From Campylorhamphus procurvoides (lineage: Eukaryota > Chordata > Aves > Passeriformes > Dendrocolaptidae): 64,000 nt of DNA. Under the pieces are notes generated by a model that was not told the DNA's origin, searched no databases, and saw nothing but the letters and a program-made list of their open reading frames with translations. The DNA lies in the NCBI GenBank assembly GCA_013396655.1, contig WBMV01001233.1, positions 533 to 64,532 of the forward strand, given 5' to 3'. The translations under genes and the position numbers were made by a program. Of the stretch, positions 24,425 to 37,865 are shown piece after piece (positions within the stretch are counted from its first letter, which is position 1; the number at the start of each line of letters is the position of its first letter).

Positions 24425-24620
24425 TGTCCTAGTTTAGCAGGAGGGACCAGTTATCACTATGTGGGGGTGATTAAAGCTGTGTATTCTACACCCTCTATTC
24501 ATTCCCCAAGAACAATGGACCATTTGCAGTTTNGTGTAAGAATTAGCCCTTGCTTGTACCACAACCTTTTTTCCAGATTGCAGATAAGGTATTTTAATTG
24601 CAAGAAATAGAAGGATTTGC
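24425..24620 (+). mobile_element. Possible ERV LTR fragment
   Basis: TGTCCTAGTTTAGCAGGAGG at 24425-24444 resembles the TGTCCTGGTTT start of common avian ERVL-type LTRs, from memory. The block to about 24620 is less AT-rich than its flanks and holds one undetermined base (24533). The 3' end, TATA box and target duplication are not identified, so this is tentative. Confidence 0.35.
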
Positions 24621-27600
24621 ACTTACTGTGAATGTCTAGAAAAAAATAAAATTATATATTATGAATATATATTATAAAATTCTTCAACAATTTTTATATA
24701 TAAGTATATACACCCACATTTTAAATGCACATTTTAATTTCATTGTTATTGTTAGATGACAATTTTAGTAAAGATCCACAGTTCATGTTAATAAAATAAA
24801 AAATCAGTCATGTCCTTGACACCAATAGGCAAGGAGCATGTACTCTTTCCAGTCTTGGATGCTGGATTTGTCCAGGACAAAACACCCAGCATAAAGCTGG
24901 GTTATCAGTCTTGCTTTTGATTCTCATGAATACCAGTAAACACGCTAATATAATTGCCAGCACTTATTTAACTGACCAAGTACACTAACTAGATTATGCT
25001 AATGGACATCCATTTTATATTAATTAATTTTTTACTCATCAGTCTTGCAAACAGGGAGGATTTACTTAATCTTATCCACACAATAGTTGATCTGTTAAAT
25101 GCCTCTGTAGTTTCACAGCAATAGAAGACATCCATCTTCCTTCAGGAAATGCTAGTTCAGGTCCCTTGATAACTTGAAAGATTACAAGCATAAGAACAAG
25201 TATGCAAGAAACTTGCATAATTAAGCAAAAGTAATTTGGTTAACAAAATGCATAGTATTCGTCTTCACTCAGGCTATTTACTGATTTATTTTTTTTTACA
25301 TTTCATTTAAAAAGAAAGTAGAAAATGTGATTGAAATCAAATGTGTTTTTCTTAAATGACATTTTTTCATAATGTAGAAAAATATAATTATATTAATAGA
25401 AGTAGATTTTTAGACAAGCGGTCATGTCAGAGTTAAGTTCCACATAAGATATTAAAACAACATCAACGAAACAGGGGGAGCTAACTTACCCATCTCTGGT
25501 CGCTGGTTTGTCGTAATACAACTACATTTGCAATACATTTTGCCAATGTAGTCCATTTAAATCTGGAGACTTTGGGATTCGAATGATTTCAAATTCAAGT
25601 CATGGATGGGAGCATAAATCTAGAAATGCAGATCAGAGGAGTCTATTTAAACTATATTGCTTTCTGAGCAGTATCTAATGAGAAAAAAGCTGTACCTCTT
25701 TCTTATCATCATGCTTCCATCAACTTACACACACCATTTAATGAAGAAATTTTCAGTGATTTTTTTTATATAGCACTTTTATTTTTCTTTGGTAACATGT
25801 TTATATTTTTCACAAATTATAGTATGTTAATATTTCAGATTTGCTGATCTATACAGTAGCACAAGACACTAATTCTAGTTGTGTGAAATGCTTTCTGGAG
25901 GTCATCACACTGATACCTTTCAAGTTTTAAAAAGTTAGCTGCCAATTCTGTCTAAATATATTTTCTTTACTGTTGCATGTATCAACAAGCTGAAATGAGT
26001 CTACAATTATATATATTCCTTGCAAAAATAAAATTAAAGAACAAACTGAACCCTCCCAAAAATTGTGATAAGGACTATTTTTTTTGTTAGACTCTGATTC
26101 CATGAATTGATACAGATTTCAAAGTACCACTAAACAAGGTTTATTTTTAATTAATATTTAGACAATATTTTTCAAGGAAGAGTAGACTTGATTAACTTTT
26201 ACCCCTGCTTGTTTTACAAGAAAAAAAGAAAATAATCTTACAAATATGCAGCTACTGCAAAGATTGGATTGGCTTCTCCCAGTTTTGGAAGATCTGCCGT
26301 CAAACACTGTATTTCACCACCACCACTGCCTTCTTTTTCTCTCTAAAGCAAAAGAGTAAGAAGAAATAAGAAATCTGGAGATACATCATTTTGGGGTTAT
26401 GTTTTCATTTTCTAGCCCTAAGTCCATTCAAAGTCAGTAGAGTACTTTGATTTCTTCAATATTATCCCTATGGATGGCATTATTAAGCGACATCTAGCAT
26501 ATATTTTTGGATGCTGCACGCAGACTGTGGCAACTGAGGAGGAACTTCTGTGAAACTTATAAAAGAAATAGTGAACCTGTTCCTTCAGAACACTACAAAC
26601 AGGACCAGGAATTCAGTCTTGTGTAACTTCATGGTCTGAATGTGACATTTACTTTTTAGTCAAATCCAGAAGCCTGTTTCAGCCATAAGTGGCAATGATG
26701 AGCTTCTGGAAGATCCACTTCTGTTGCATTAACATTCAATAATCTCAAAGTCAGACTTCAAATTTCTGAATTATCCAAATACAGAAAGTCTTTGATGTGC
26801 CTCTTGTCCAGTTGCTTTCTTCTTATAGATATATATGCCTGAAGGGTTGGTATAAGGTCAGCCACTCTTCTGCAAATTGCTAATCTGTGATGCTAAATGG
26901 GTTCCAGGTTTCTGGAGAGCATATCAAGATTTTAAGATTTTAAGAAATTGGGGGAAAAGGTAATTATTAGTGACCTGTTAGTTAATGAGCTTTGAGCTAA
27001 GGCTGTACAAATATGAAGTGCCTCTTCCATTTGTTGTAGAGAAATAAATTCATTAACTGGGAAAAAATGTTAAAATTGTAAGAAAGTAATAATGAATCTA
27101 GAATTCAATCAAAATAATGTCTCAAATCCTACTTATCAGAAGAATCCTATTCCAAATCTAAAAATGAAAACTAAAATTATGTCTGTAATTCTGCAAACAC
27201 TGATTTTTTTGGCACAGAAAACTGGAAACAAGGTTATGTAAACTATGTCATTTTTCAGGCAAGAAAAAGTTATTAATTTACATGAATTTTATTTACAGAC
27301 TTTTCTTACAATCACGTTGTTTTCAGTCTGACTCACAGAATTAGTAAGCATAATTTATAACTATCTTATCTAAATGTCATACTTAAATGTCTGAGCTTCA
27401 AAACACATATTTGTAGTGTATAAATGAGTTTCAGAAGGCTTTTTGTTCTTGTTATTACCATTTCCAAAGTTGCAAAGCTTTATCAGCATTTGTAGAGTGT
27501 TCTTTCCTATGAGGGACTTTACTGTAATGAAAAGATTTGATACATCATGACAAATTAAAAGTCACAATCAATGTTAGTACACTGGGCTTTTTTGCTTCAG

Positions 27601-29081
27601 CTCCAGCTGTGTTTCGTCCACTGCCTGCCTCCTCTCACATTTTGTCCTTTCTTTTCTACTTTGTTTTAGAAAGTAAAGCTGCAGTAGCATAAAGTAAGGG
27701 TGAACTCTATAAGTTAATGGAGAGGAGGTATCTGGGATTTTCTTTCAAAAAGTCCCCATAGAATTGTGTCAACTAATGTTCACTGCTTGCTCTGAAATGA
27801 AGATTAATGGCTAGGTGAGATGTTTGAGTTGCATAAGCTTTTATTAGCCATCTGTTTAAACATGAAAATAAAATATCCAAGTTTAGAAGTTGTTTTATTT
27901 CAACAGAAAAGTGAAAGGCAGGAAGGACAAAAATTGAAAAAAAAATCCAAAACACCCAAGAACAAAAATTCCTTTTTTATTTAGATAACTGGGTTTTTTT
28001 TAAGTTATTGTTATTTTTAGATATGTTTATTCTGAGAGCGGAGTAAATTACCAGCATTCTGCTAGCATACAAATTCCATGTAGAGAAGTACTGTGTCTTA
28101 TCTGGGATTACGTTGCACTTTTTTCCCAAAACTTGGCATGACACTTCAGAAATTTTAGAGACCCAAGATAACAACTTTGAAGTTGGATGAGCCATAATCC
28201 TTTAATAAATCAATAAAAGACCCAAGGTTTTCTTACAAATCTTACACGATAAATATACTAAGGCATGAAAGAATATACAACTAATCCAGAATCTTAAGGG
28301 TTCTGAGAACAGGTTGAATTATTACTTAGGATAAAAATAAAATTTTGCATTAAGCTATACAACTATTCCACATAAAAATACATATAAAGATGTACTATAG
28401 GAGATACCATTAATTCGTGACAATGAAATGCTCTGCCCGTATATGCATTAAACAAACGTGATTATAGAACACATTTGGTTACTCTAGGCAGATGAAATAG
28501 GTGATGCACTGATTACGTAATTCAAAGACTAATTATCTTCTATGTGAGCATAGAAATTTTATTTCACATTCATTTTCTTACATTTCAAGTAAATTAATTT
28601 TTTTAGACCCCATGCTAATTAAGGGAAAATGTGTGTTTTGGGAAATTATATATATATATAATTGTTTTCATTTATTCTTTTGTTGGTAATGATTTTGATG
28701 TGGTTATTTGGTGTTTTTTGGTAAGTTTTTTGTTTGGTTGGTTGTTTTGTTTGCTTTTTTAAATTTGTTTATTTGCTTACTTTTGAAATTTTTTTCTGTC
28801 CTTACCACTTTGTTTTGTATATGGACAGATGCATTCTGAATCCTAATTCATTCTTCACATTCGTCCACTCCGGTGCACTCTAGCAAATTCCAGTAACTGT
28901 TTTAAGGTGGTAAAGATGTAACTTAGAGTCACTCAAAATCATATTGAAAAAAAAATCAAGCTTGATAGTAAGATGAGAGTAAAATTAGATGTGTTCACAA
29001 ATATAACAAGCTTACTGAAGTTTAGAGACAAGCAAAAAATTATGTTTCCAAGCCATTTTGATGAATGTAGTCTATACAGTC
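24621..29081. other. AT-rich unique sequence, no gene seen
   Basis: Contains (TA)n at 28646-28662, a GTTTG/TTGG-rich tract at about 28690-28790, and a 14-bp AT palindrome at 25381-25394. No coding or RNA feature is recognised. Confidence 0.55.
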
Positions 29082-29735
29082 TTACTGAAAGCTGAAATCA
29101 ATCTTTCTGTCAAACCATTGATATTTCAGAACCAGTTTTGTTGCCCTTATTTGGACACCATCCAATGCCTCAATGTCTTTTTTATAGTGAGGGGTCCAAA
29201 ACTGAATGCAGGATTTGAGATGTGGCCTCACCAGTACAGGGGTACTAGTGCTGCTGTTTACACTGTTACTGATATAAACCCAGATGCCATTGATCATCTG
29301 GGCATATGATATTCAGCTGTCTGTCAACAAGTACCCCCAAATTTCTCTAAGTGTATAAAGTCCCTTTCTGCCAGTCATCTTTCCAGCCACTCAGTCTCAA
29401 CTCTTTACCATCACATGGGGTTGTTGTGACCCAGGTGTAGGACAGGGCACTTGGCCTTGTTGAACCTCGTGCCATTGGCCTTGGACCATCAACCCAGCCT
29501 GTCCAGACCCCTCTGGCCTTCCAACCTTCCAACAGACCAACACTCCTGCTCAGCTTGCTGTCCCCTGTAAACTGAGTGAGAGTGCACTCCATCCCCTTAG
29601 TCAGATTGTTGATAAAGATATTGAACAGGACTGGTCCCAGTACTGAGCCCTAGGGAGCATCACCTGTGACCAGTTGCCAGCTGGATTTAACTCCATTCAC
29701 CACCACTCTCTGAACCGGGACATCAATCCAATGTT
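29082..29735 (-). mobile_element. CR1 LINE internal fragment lacking its 3' end
   Basis: The minus strand reads CR1 reverse transcriptase from QRVVVNGVKSSWQLVTGDAP (near 29730-29650) through FNIFINNL and FTGD (in place of FADD) to VRPHLKSCIQFWTPHYKKDI and RATKLVLK near 29120. It stops before the end of ORF2, so the 3' UTR and octamers are absent. Stops and frameshifts separate the blocks. Confidence 0.92.
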
Positions 29736-32703
29736 TTACTCTCCTTTTTTTTTCCTGAAAACGGCTGCGAGTGCAGACTTGGCAAGACTGCTTTACGGAC
29801 ATTTGAGCATACTCAATATACATGATGTTTTTAACTCTGACCCTGTCACAGGGACTAATTTTTAACATACGTGACACACACTCAAACTGCATCAGCCCAG
29901 AAAATCTAAGGCTCCTAAAGTTGTTCTTAAGGAGTGGTAATACAATGTCAAAACTTGCTAATATTTTAACACCTACATATTTCTAATAATAATACAAGTG
30001 ATGTACAAATGTTTATACAGACTTTCATTGATTTTTTAATTATGTGAACTTTTGATGATTTTACTATAGTCAAGTCATTGTTCTCACATGTTGATAGATG
30101 CAGTGAAATTACTTTTGTTCTCGAATTCGTACAGTATTTCATGACCTAGATCACATTTTCTTTCAATTATGCTCCACCCCACACGAACTCAGCAAGTTCT
30201 GTGTTCCAAAGGCTCAATTGATTGTATTTCATTAACAAAATAATACAGGTAGTACACAAGATAAAATATTAATCGCATTGATATTGAATTATGCCCTTAG
30301 TATCTTTAAATAAAACACTTGGATAACGCAGTGTGCCATCTTACTGTATGAACCTGCTCATTGTAAATATTGTTAATACAATGTAGTTTTATGTATCTAG
30401 TGTAGGTGCTCATAGATCATTTATGCACTGCTTAATAGAATAATGCATAGGGGAAAAGAAACGAATTTCATTAGAAGTAATTTGCTAATATGCTAGAACT
30501 GCAGGTCTGTATTGCCTCTTTACTGGCAGTGAAATTCAAACCATTTTTAGAAGTAACAGAACCCTATACATAAGCAGAAGCCTGAAGGACTTATCAGCTC
30601 CACTGCAAGGGGGTTGGTTTTGATGGTTTTCCAGTTTGCACTGCTACCTTGGTTCCACATTTTTATACCTGAAATGTAGATACAAAGCAAATGTGAAAGA
30701 AAAATCTCTTGTGCCATGAATTGTTGTTGAAGAAGTAGCCTTAAATTACCTCATGCTGTCAACACCAGTCTCATGGTTGGTCTCTTTTGTTAATCTTCAG
30801 CCTATTCCAGACCAAATTCTGCTTCCTGGAAAAGAAGATGATTCTTCATTCGGTTCACCTCTTTCAGAATTCTTTTTTTTTTTTTTTTAAACCTTTAAAG
30901 AATTTTTTTGCCAAGGAAGTAGTATCAGCATGTTGCAAGGCTTGCATGATGCTGAAGTGAAGTGGCAGACTGTGATGCATCAATTGAGCATGTGGACATC
31001 ATAGAAGAAAATAAGGTCTGTCTTTCCAATTTAATTTACACACTTAAGAAAAAAGTTATTATCGTCATTACTCTTAACTGCACAACATTTTTAATATGTT
31101 GCCAGAGTTCTCCACAATAAAATTCCAAACTACTTTTACCCTGACTCTCAGGTCCACACTCTCATCTACAATATCGTTTGAGTCACAATTATGAACAATA
31201 TATTCCCTGACAGAGTACTCATATCTTGATTAAAAAGAAGGGCAGTGTGTCATCGTCAAAACATGCAATTCTCTTTTTGAATAATCTTAATATTACCATC
31301 TAAATATTACACATACACCATTAAAAGAGATTATTGAAACCCATTAGTATGACACTATTAGCAAAGAGAAACTGAACTACAGGACTGTAGGTTTCTGTTA
31401 GATAATTTCTAATCAGTGGAAACCACTTGACTCCTTTAACCTTTTCACCAGCCATTTGAAATGGCTTTTTCTCAAGACTATATGAAAAATAGACTACTTT
31501 GCATTACTCTCTATCATTGTATATTTTTCAGACAATTATGTCTGGTTTTAGGTAAATGACTTCTGAAATTTTATAAACCTTATGGAGGCCTAGAATTTAG
31601 AGAACGCTCACTCTTTTTTCCACAAACTTCAACCTGGCTTGTGTTATCATGTTACATTTTTTTAAGTGTTACACGTTTCCCCTTCTCTTTTCTCATGCAA
31701 TCTAGGCTTAACAATTGAAAGTCATCCTCCGGTTACATTTGTTATTCCTAAGTATTAGTAATTTTATACTAATTCGCACTGCTGTCAGCTGTCAGTATTT
31801 GCTACTTTGTTCTTATACTTGTATTTTATGTTGTTTAATAATTGTTTCTTCATGATCACTACTGTGTTCATCTACCTCATCAAGGAAGACAGAGTCAGAA
31901 TCTTTTCAGAAGTACATAAATACAGGGCAAATGGCATGAACACATCCCAAACCACAGGGAAATACTGATTACATAGTGGGAGGAATGGAAATGACAATGA
32001 ATGAATCAAAAAGAAACAGGTTGCTTAGAGAGGCATTGAAATCTCCTTGTGTGTAGATAATTCAGGTGCAAAACCAAACTGAATGACTTGATCTAAGTAA
32101 ACCCTACCCTGAACATAGAGTTGTACTTGGCAGCCTCCTGGATAAATGCTGGAGAAAACTCAGATGCAAGTTTGAATTCACAGTAACAGGTAGCATGAAC
32201 ATAACCTCTTTTTTCCAATGTCTTTTGGAATACCAAAATTGACTAACCAGAAGTTTGAGACGAGAGCTTATTGTTTGAAATTAAACAATTTAGAATAATG
32301 CAGTTTAGAGATAACAAGAAGCTGCAGTATTCTTCAGTTAATGTTCTATTCTCATATACAATATCATTAAGACAATCATGAGTAAAAGAAAGAGCAATTT
32401 TTTTCTGCAAATCCTTCACCATTTTCCCATGATTATCTTGGAAATTATATACAACAGTTCTATGTTTTCTGTGGGTTTGCATTTCTTACACTTCATTTAA
32501 CACTTTATTTGCTCCATTCTATCTGATATTCCTGAAAAAAATCAGGTGTGTGCATGGAAGCTACTAGAGAGATCTTAAGTTTTGCTCAGAAATCAAATTA
32601 GATGGATTTTTCAGTTGTATTAGGGTTTTTAAGAAGGGAACAATGGAGAACTAGCTATGCTGCTTCTTGATTTATCGAATTTCTTTATTGGAGAGAGTGT
32701 TCT

Positions 32704-32745
32704 TCCTTCCCCCCCCCCTCCCATCCCCCCTCCCCCCTCTTTCTC
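32704..32745. repeat. C/T-rich low-complexity tract
   Basis: Poly-pyrimidine stretch with C10, C6 and C6 runs. On the minus strand these are G-runs that could form a G-quadruplex. Confidence 0.95.
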
Positions 32746-33162
32746 TTTTATGTGAGCATTAGTTTTTTGGCTGATCTTCTTACATTCTCTCTTTAGAAAT
32801 TATCTAAAAACTGGCTTTGTGTAGATCTGTGAGTCTTGCTAAAGTAAGTTCAGGATGTCTGAATATTTTCATGGAACCTGTGTTTTCCCCTTTCTTCTCT
32901 ACCATCCCTTTCTATTGTGCTTTAATTACTTCTTTTAACATTTTTCAATGTATTCATCAACCTTTCTTTTCCTAGTCAACCATGGGTCAAATGTTAAATG
33001 GTATGTTACGTTTATGACAAATTTTGCTTGCTGAAAATTACTTCTGAAGTATTTGTAAAGATTTTCTAGGGACTGGTTAGGATTGCCGCAGTAGCAGTTA
33101 GTGACCATTTCTATCTTAAATAATAAAATGGCTAGCATGTATTCTTTCCTTTCTTGATTAAA

Positions 33163-33235
33163 AAGAAACCCAAAAGCAAACAAAAAATCCTAAACAAAAT
33201 AACCCCCCCCAAAACAAACAAAAAAACCCCAAACA
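33163..33235. repeat. A/C-rich low-complexity tract
   Basis: CAAA-type units and a C8 run, similar in character to the tracts at 12160 and 19275. Confidence 0.9.
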
Positions 33236-33417
33236 TTTCTATCAATGTGATAATATTCACTTGATGAGAAAATGCCTACTTCTATACCATTATCATAACA
33301 TTGAGTCTGTCTGCTTTGCAAAGCACATTAGCCTGCAGCCATATTTATGCCTTTCCTTTTTGCAATATTCTTAATGTTTTTATTTAATGTATATTTCTAA
33401 TTTCTAAAATCAGTCGT

Positions 33418-33498
33418 AAAGAAAAGAAAAAGAAAAAGAAAAAGAAAAAAGGAAAAGGAAAAGGAAAAGAAAAAGAGAAAGGAAAAGGAAAAGAAAAT
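33418..33498. repeat. (GAAAAA)n/(GGAAAA)n microsatellite
   Basis: About 80 bases of almost pure G/A on the plus strand, made of GAAAAA units passing into GGAAAA units. Confidence 0.97.
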
Positions 33499-36400
33499 AT
33501 AGACTCTTCAACGATCTTTATTTTTCTGACCATAAAATATAATAAAGGATTTTCTGTTCATGTATAAGGAAGAGTTTTCAGATTGTTTGAAGAATTATCT
33601 ATTTTTTTTTTTCAGTATCTCATACAGAGTCACTCAGTACATATTTTCTTCTTTTCTTTACTACTTATTGTTTCATACTGAAATACGATCAAGGAAAGGT
33701 TGTTCATTTAATAAAATATTCAGAGAATGTCCATAGCTCCTTCTCTGCTTCAGTACAAGAAAAAAGAAATGTGTGATTACATACATGGATAAGTACAGGA
33801 TATATATAGAGAAAGCAAACCCCATACTTTTGATACATTATCTAGTTATACAACACAGCAAGATCTCTTCTTCAGTCAAATGGAAAAGTCTTTAAATTTT
33901 CAGCGTAATAGATATACTCTTTTCTTGATGAACATATCATCAAGATACCATCAACATACCATCAAGTGAAGGAAAAGGACCTAAACCCTTCAGTTTTATC
34001 AGCTCTTTTGACAGTGTTCCATATATTTGGAAACATTGGGTTCATTTACTTGTATGAGTAAGGTAAATCCTTTTTAATTGGTTCTTTTCTTGTAGCAAAT
34101 TATGGTTATCTCAGAGGCAACTGGCTCCTTACTTACTGAAGGAGCATGTCTGTCTATTTTCAAATGCCAGTATAAGCTCTTCTACTCTAAACTGCAGATG
34201 TTACGGTATGCTGCATGTGTTCTTTCCTAGACAGGGATATAAAATCTTGAACATGCTATCAAGCAATTGATTTGAATTTAAAACACAGTATTTTAGGTAA
34301 ACCTCATAACACAGTCTTCAACAATAATCTTGATATGGTAACAATTAGTACTATGTGTTTCATAAAATGAAATATAAAATAAACAACCTAATGTAAAATA
34401 TTGACATTTCTTTAATCAGTTTATGATTCATGTGACACTGTAATCAATCTTATTATATATGAAATTGTTATAACTGAAGTCATTATTAGATACTAAGCAG
34501 GATTAAAAAAAAAATAGTTCCTAAACTAAATGCAAGGTTTTTGTATCATAATATTGCAGATCAAAATTTTTAGGTTTTTTGTCGTTTTTTTCCTGTTGCT
34601 GTTGTTTTGTTTTGTTTTCTGTCTGTCATTGAATATTTTTGGGATTAAAGTGGGAAAGTTCTTTCTAAGTATCTAGGGAAATGGAGGCTATAGCTCAAAT
34701 TTGGTTTTGTATAATTTATCTCTATGTCCTTAATACAAAAAGATCAATTTTCAAATCAATTTATTGTTATCTATAACTCTTATGGTATCCAATAATATTC
34801 TAATATTCACAACAATTGCTACAAGAGGCAGAGCAAAAATTAGATGGTTCAGGTTAAAAAAAAAATCACACGGACCACAGGAGGACACTTGCTGGAAATC
34901 TCTGTGAGCTGTGGGGCTTAGAATTAAGTCTTTCTTTGAATGCTATGTGATGATAAGTGAATAATCTATATCCATAAAACTTTGGGAAAGTTAACTAAGA
35001 GTCTTCTGAAATTCAAAGCATTGTTTTTATTTTTAGTTATTTTTACTTGATTGAAAAGTAACCAGATCTGGGTGAAGAAGTGCTGAGTGAAATATTCATT
35101 GTTTCCTGTTTTTGACTTAGCAATTGGAGTGGAACATTAAAAAAATATTGAAAATGAAATGCCTTCATGACATTTTAGCATAAGTGTTTATGGTGGTGTG
35201 GCTGTTTGAGAAAAACATGTCTGTCCCACTGACATTGTCACATGCTGTTAAAGCAATAACTGTAGGATAAGGCTGTCGCTGTTTATCACATTAGAAGATG
35301 AGTTTACTCAAGGACTAAAGCAATATCTGCCTTTTACTTAATATGTGTGCATCTTTTCTCTCCAAAGCCTGGCTAGAGTGGAGAATGAGTTCAAGAGGGA
35401 GAAAAGAGTATTCCCAGAGACTAGCAAAAATTGTCTCTCTTCTTAATCTTATAGAAATTTCTTTCTTAATTCAGTCAGGGGTTTTTCTGTGCTCTTTCAG
35501 TGCCATGTTATGTGTGGGGCTGCAAGCAGAGGTGCCAAAATATTGTGAAAAGCTGTTCTTGTGGCATTATCTTCTAAGACTAAAACTGCTAAAAAATCTG
35601 ACAAGAAATCCTCTTTCGAGATTTCTGCCCCAATTTTGCAGACTTGAAGGGCTTGTGTAGTCCTAATAAGCTGCAGCTAAGGCTGTGAACATTTAGATGT
35701 TCATCTCAATCAAACTGAAATTCCAAACCTGAGTCTCACCCATCACCAATCTAAACTTCAAAGCTGCAATTCTACTTCCAGCAACACTTTGCAAATGAAC
35801 ACTCATGCACTTGAAAGAAATGTCAGAGGTATATCAGACTGTACCAGAGAAGCCAATTTCATTGTTTCATTGTATATGGCACATCATTCAAAAGTTGAAA
35901 GATTAATCATCTAGTCTCTAAATTCACTTTCCAAAATTTACTAGCTGTTCTGGCATGCATAGTAGTTATGCACTGTGCAATAAGATATTTACTTTCCTGT
36001 GAACCTAGTGACTATCTTATTGCTGACCTTTTTAGAAAGGAAGAAATGCAATGAAAATTAGTCTTAATATAATGGGCTAGAGAAAAATTAATAGCCTCTT
36101 AAACTCCGCGTATCACATGTAGGTATTTAAAAAACACAGAGAGTAAGGGATTAGCAAGTATAAATAAAGAAATCCAATGTGTTTGCACAGCATAGGTGTA
36201 CTGAGGAAAGGGTTGAAGAGGTGGAGCAGGAAATGTCAGAAAATATATTTCAGTTCTTCGTTACATATTCATAAAGCCAGGAGAAATAGAAGCATGGCAG
36301 TAAAGCAAAGAAAGTAGAATGAAATAAATGATACAAAAACTATTCTTTATAACCAGGGTGATATTAGTAGCAGCTGGGAAGATTACTCTGGTGCCTTAAT

Positions 36401-37825
36401 AGATTTTTTTTTTTCTAGAGAGAACAAAGTCACACCCCTTAAGGGTGAAATTTTACTTTTTTAGTCATCTCATAGACAAGACTCTATATTGCTTAGAAAC
36501 AATTGCATTTATATGTTTTATTCATTTCCATAAGTTTCAACTAATTCATAAAGGAGAACATGTTACTATTATCTGGACCTGAACATACAACGCAGGATGA
36601 AAATTAAGATATTAGAACAGCTTTGCTCATTGTACACAATCTTAATCAAGTTCAGCAAATGTGGAACTGGTTTGCTGCAATGCCATCCTAACACTAACTA
36701 CTTACTGAATCTATGTTATTCACTGAATAGTGACCTATCTAGAAGCATAGATTTTATTGTAAGGTCTTTATGGTGTAAAGATATCCAGAATTAAACTTTT
36801 CAGTTCTATGGCTGATGACATAGAATACTGAAGACAATTTCTGTTCTCTAATTAAGTGCCTGCCTTATTTTTCTTTCCTAAATTCAATTATTTGTCACAG
36901 ATACATTTTAGAGAAATATAGTCTTAGTTGCAGGCCCAAAAATCTCCAGAACTTCCTAATGTACTATAATGATGTGAACAAAATCAATAAGACAAAAATA
37001 CAATGTAGAAAGTGTTAAAAAACTCACGCATGAATTATTTTCTTGTTGCCCAGGAAGTTCCACTGCAGTTTACATCAGTTTCAGATAGTGCCAAATCAAC
37101 TCAACCATAGTTCAATTTGGTTCACAATGTGCTCTCCCAGCTGAGGGATATGAACTGCTTTTACTTCTTTAATGAGAATGAATGTTTATGCTGCCATGAT
37201 TTCTGTTGCCTATAGAGAATTTTAGAAATCTCTGTTTTTTATTTTTTTTTCCAAGGAGCAAAAATAAAACAGTGCATCAAAAACAATTTTGTATTTTCTA
37301 TGCCTGCTTAGGAAAATTACAGGAATTACCCCCTAGAAAGCAGCATTCTGACTGGTGCTATAAGTGCCCTGCAGTACAAGTGGACCAGGTTGGCTTCCTT
37401 ATCTATCACAAATTTCCTATTTTATTTATACCAGACTTCTCCTGCACTCATTAAAACTTCAGTGAAATAAGACATGAAAGAAGAAAATAGTTTACAAGAA
37501 CCACAACAGAGCAACATAGCATGGAATGCTTCATAATGAAGTTATACTAACATACCTGTACAGAATTACATATATGTGCAAGTGAAATATATACTTGTAA
37601 CAAACATATTAGTGGAATGCATATCTTTTATAAATGGATAAATTCCAAGTTTCAAGTTACAGAACACATCTTGTTCCTGTGTGTCAGAATTCACAATTCC
37701 TGCCTTTGAAGGCTACCAAATCATGCCAATATTAATACAAGTGCTACTCTGGTAGAATAGAATTTGAATTTTTTCTGATATGGAGAAGACTACTAAAACC
37801 TGTGCAGACAAACCATCAGTATTGA

Positions 37826-37865
37826 AACAAACAAATAAACAAACAAAAATCCCCAAAACCAAAAG
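37826..37865. repeat. (CAAA)n low-complexity tract
   Basis: AAACAAACAAATAAACAAAC followed by an A/C-rich tail. Confidence 0.9.

Noticed and set aside
8081..25514. An identical 14-mer with two CpGs, CGCTGGTTTGTCGT, at 8081-8094 and 25501-25514
   Set aside because: Several chance 14-mer matches are expected in a 64 kb window, and the flanks do not align convincingly, so a shared repeat family is not supported.
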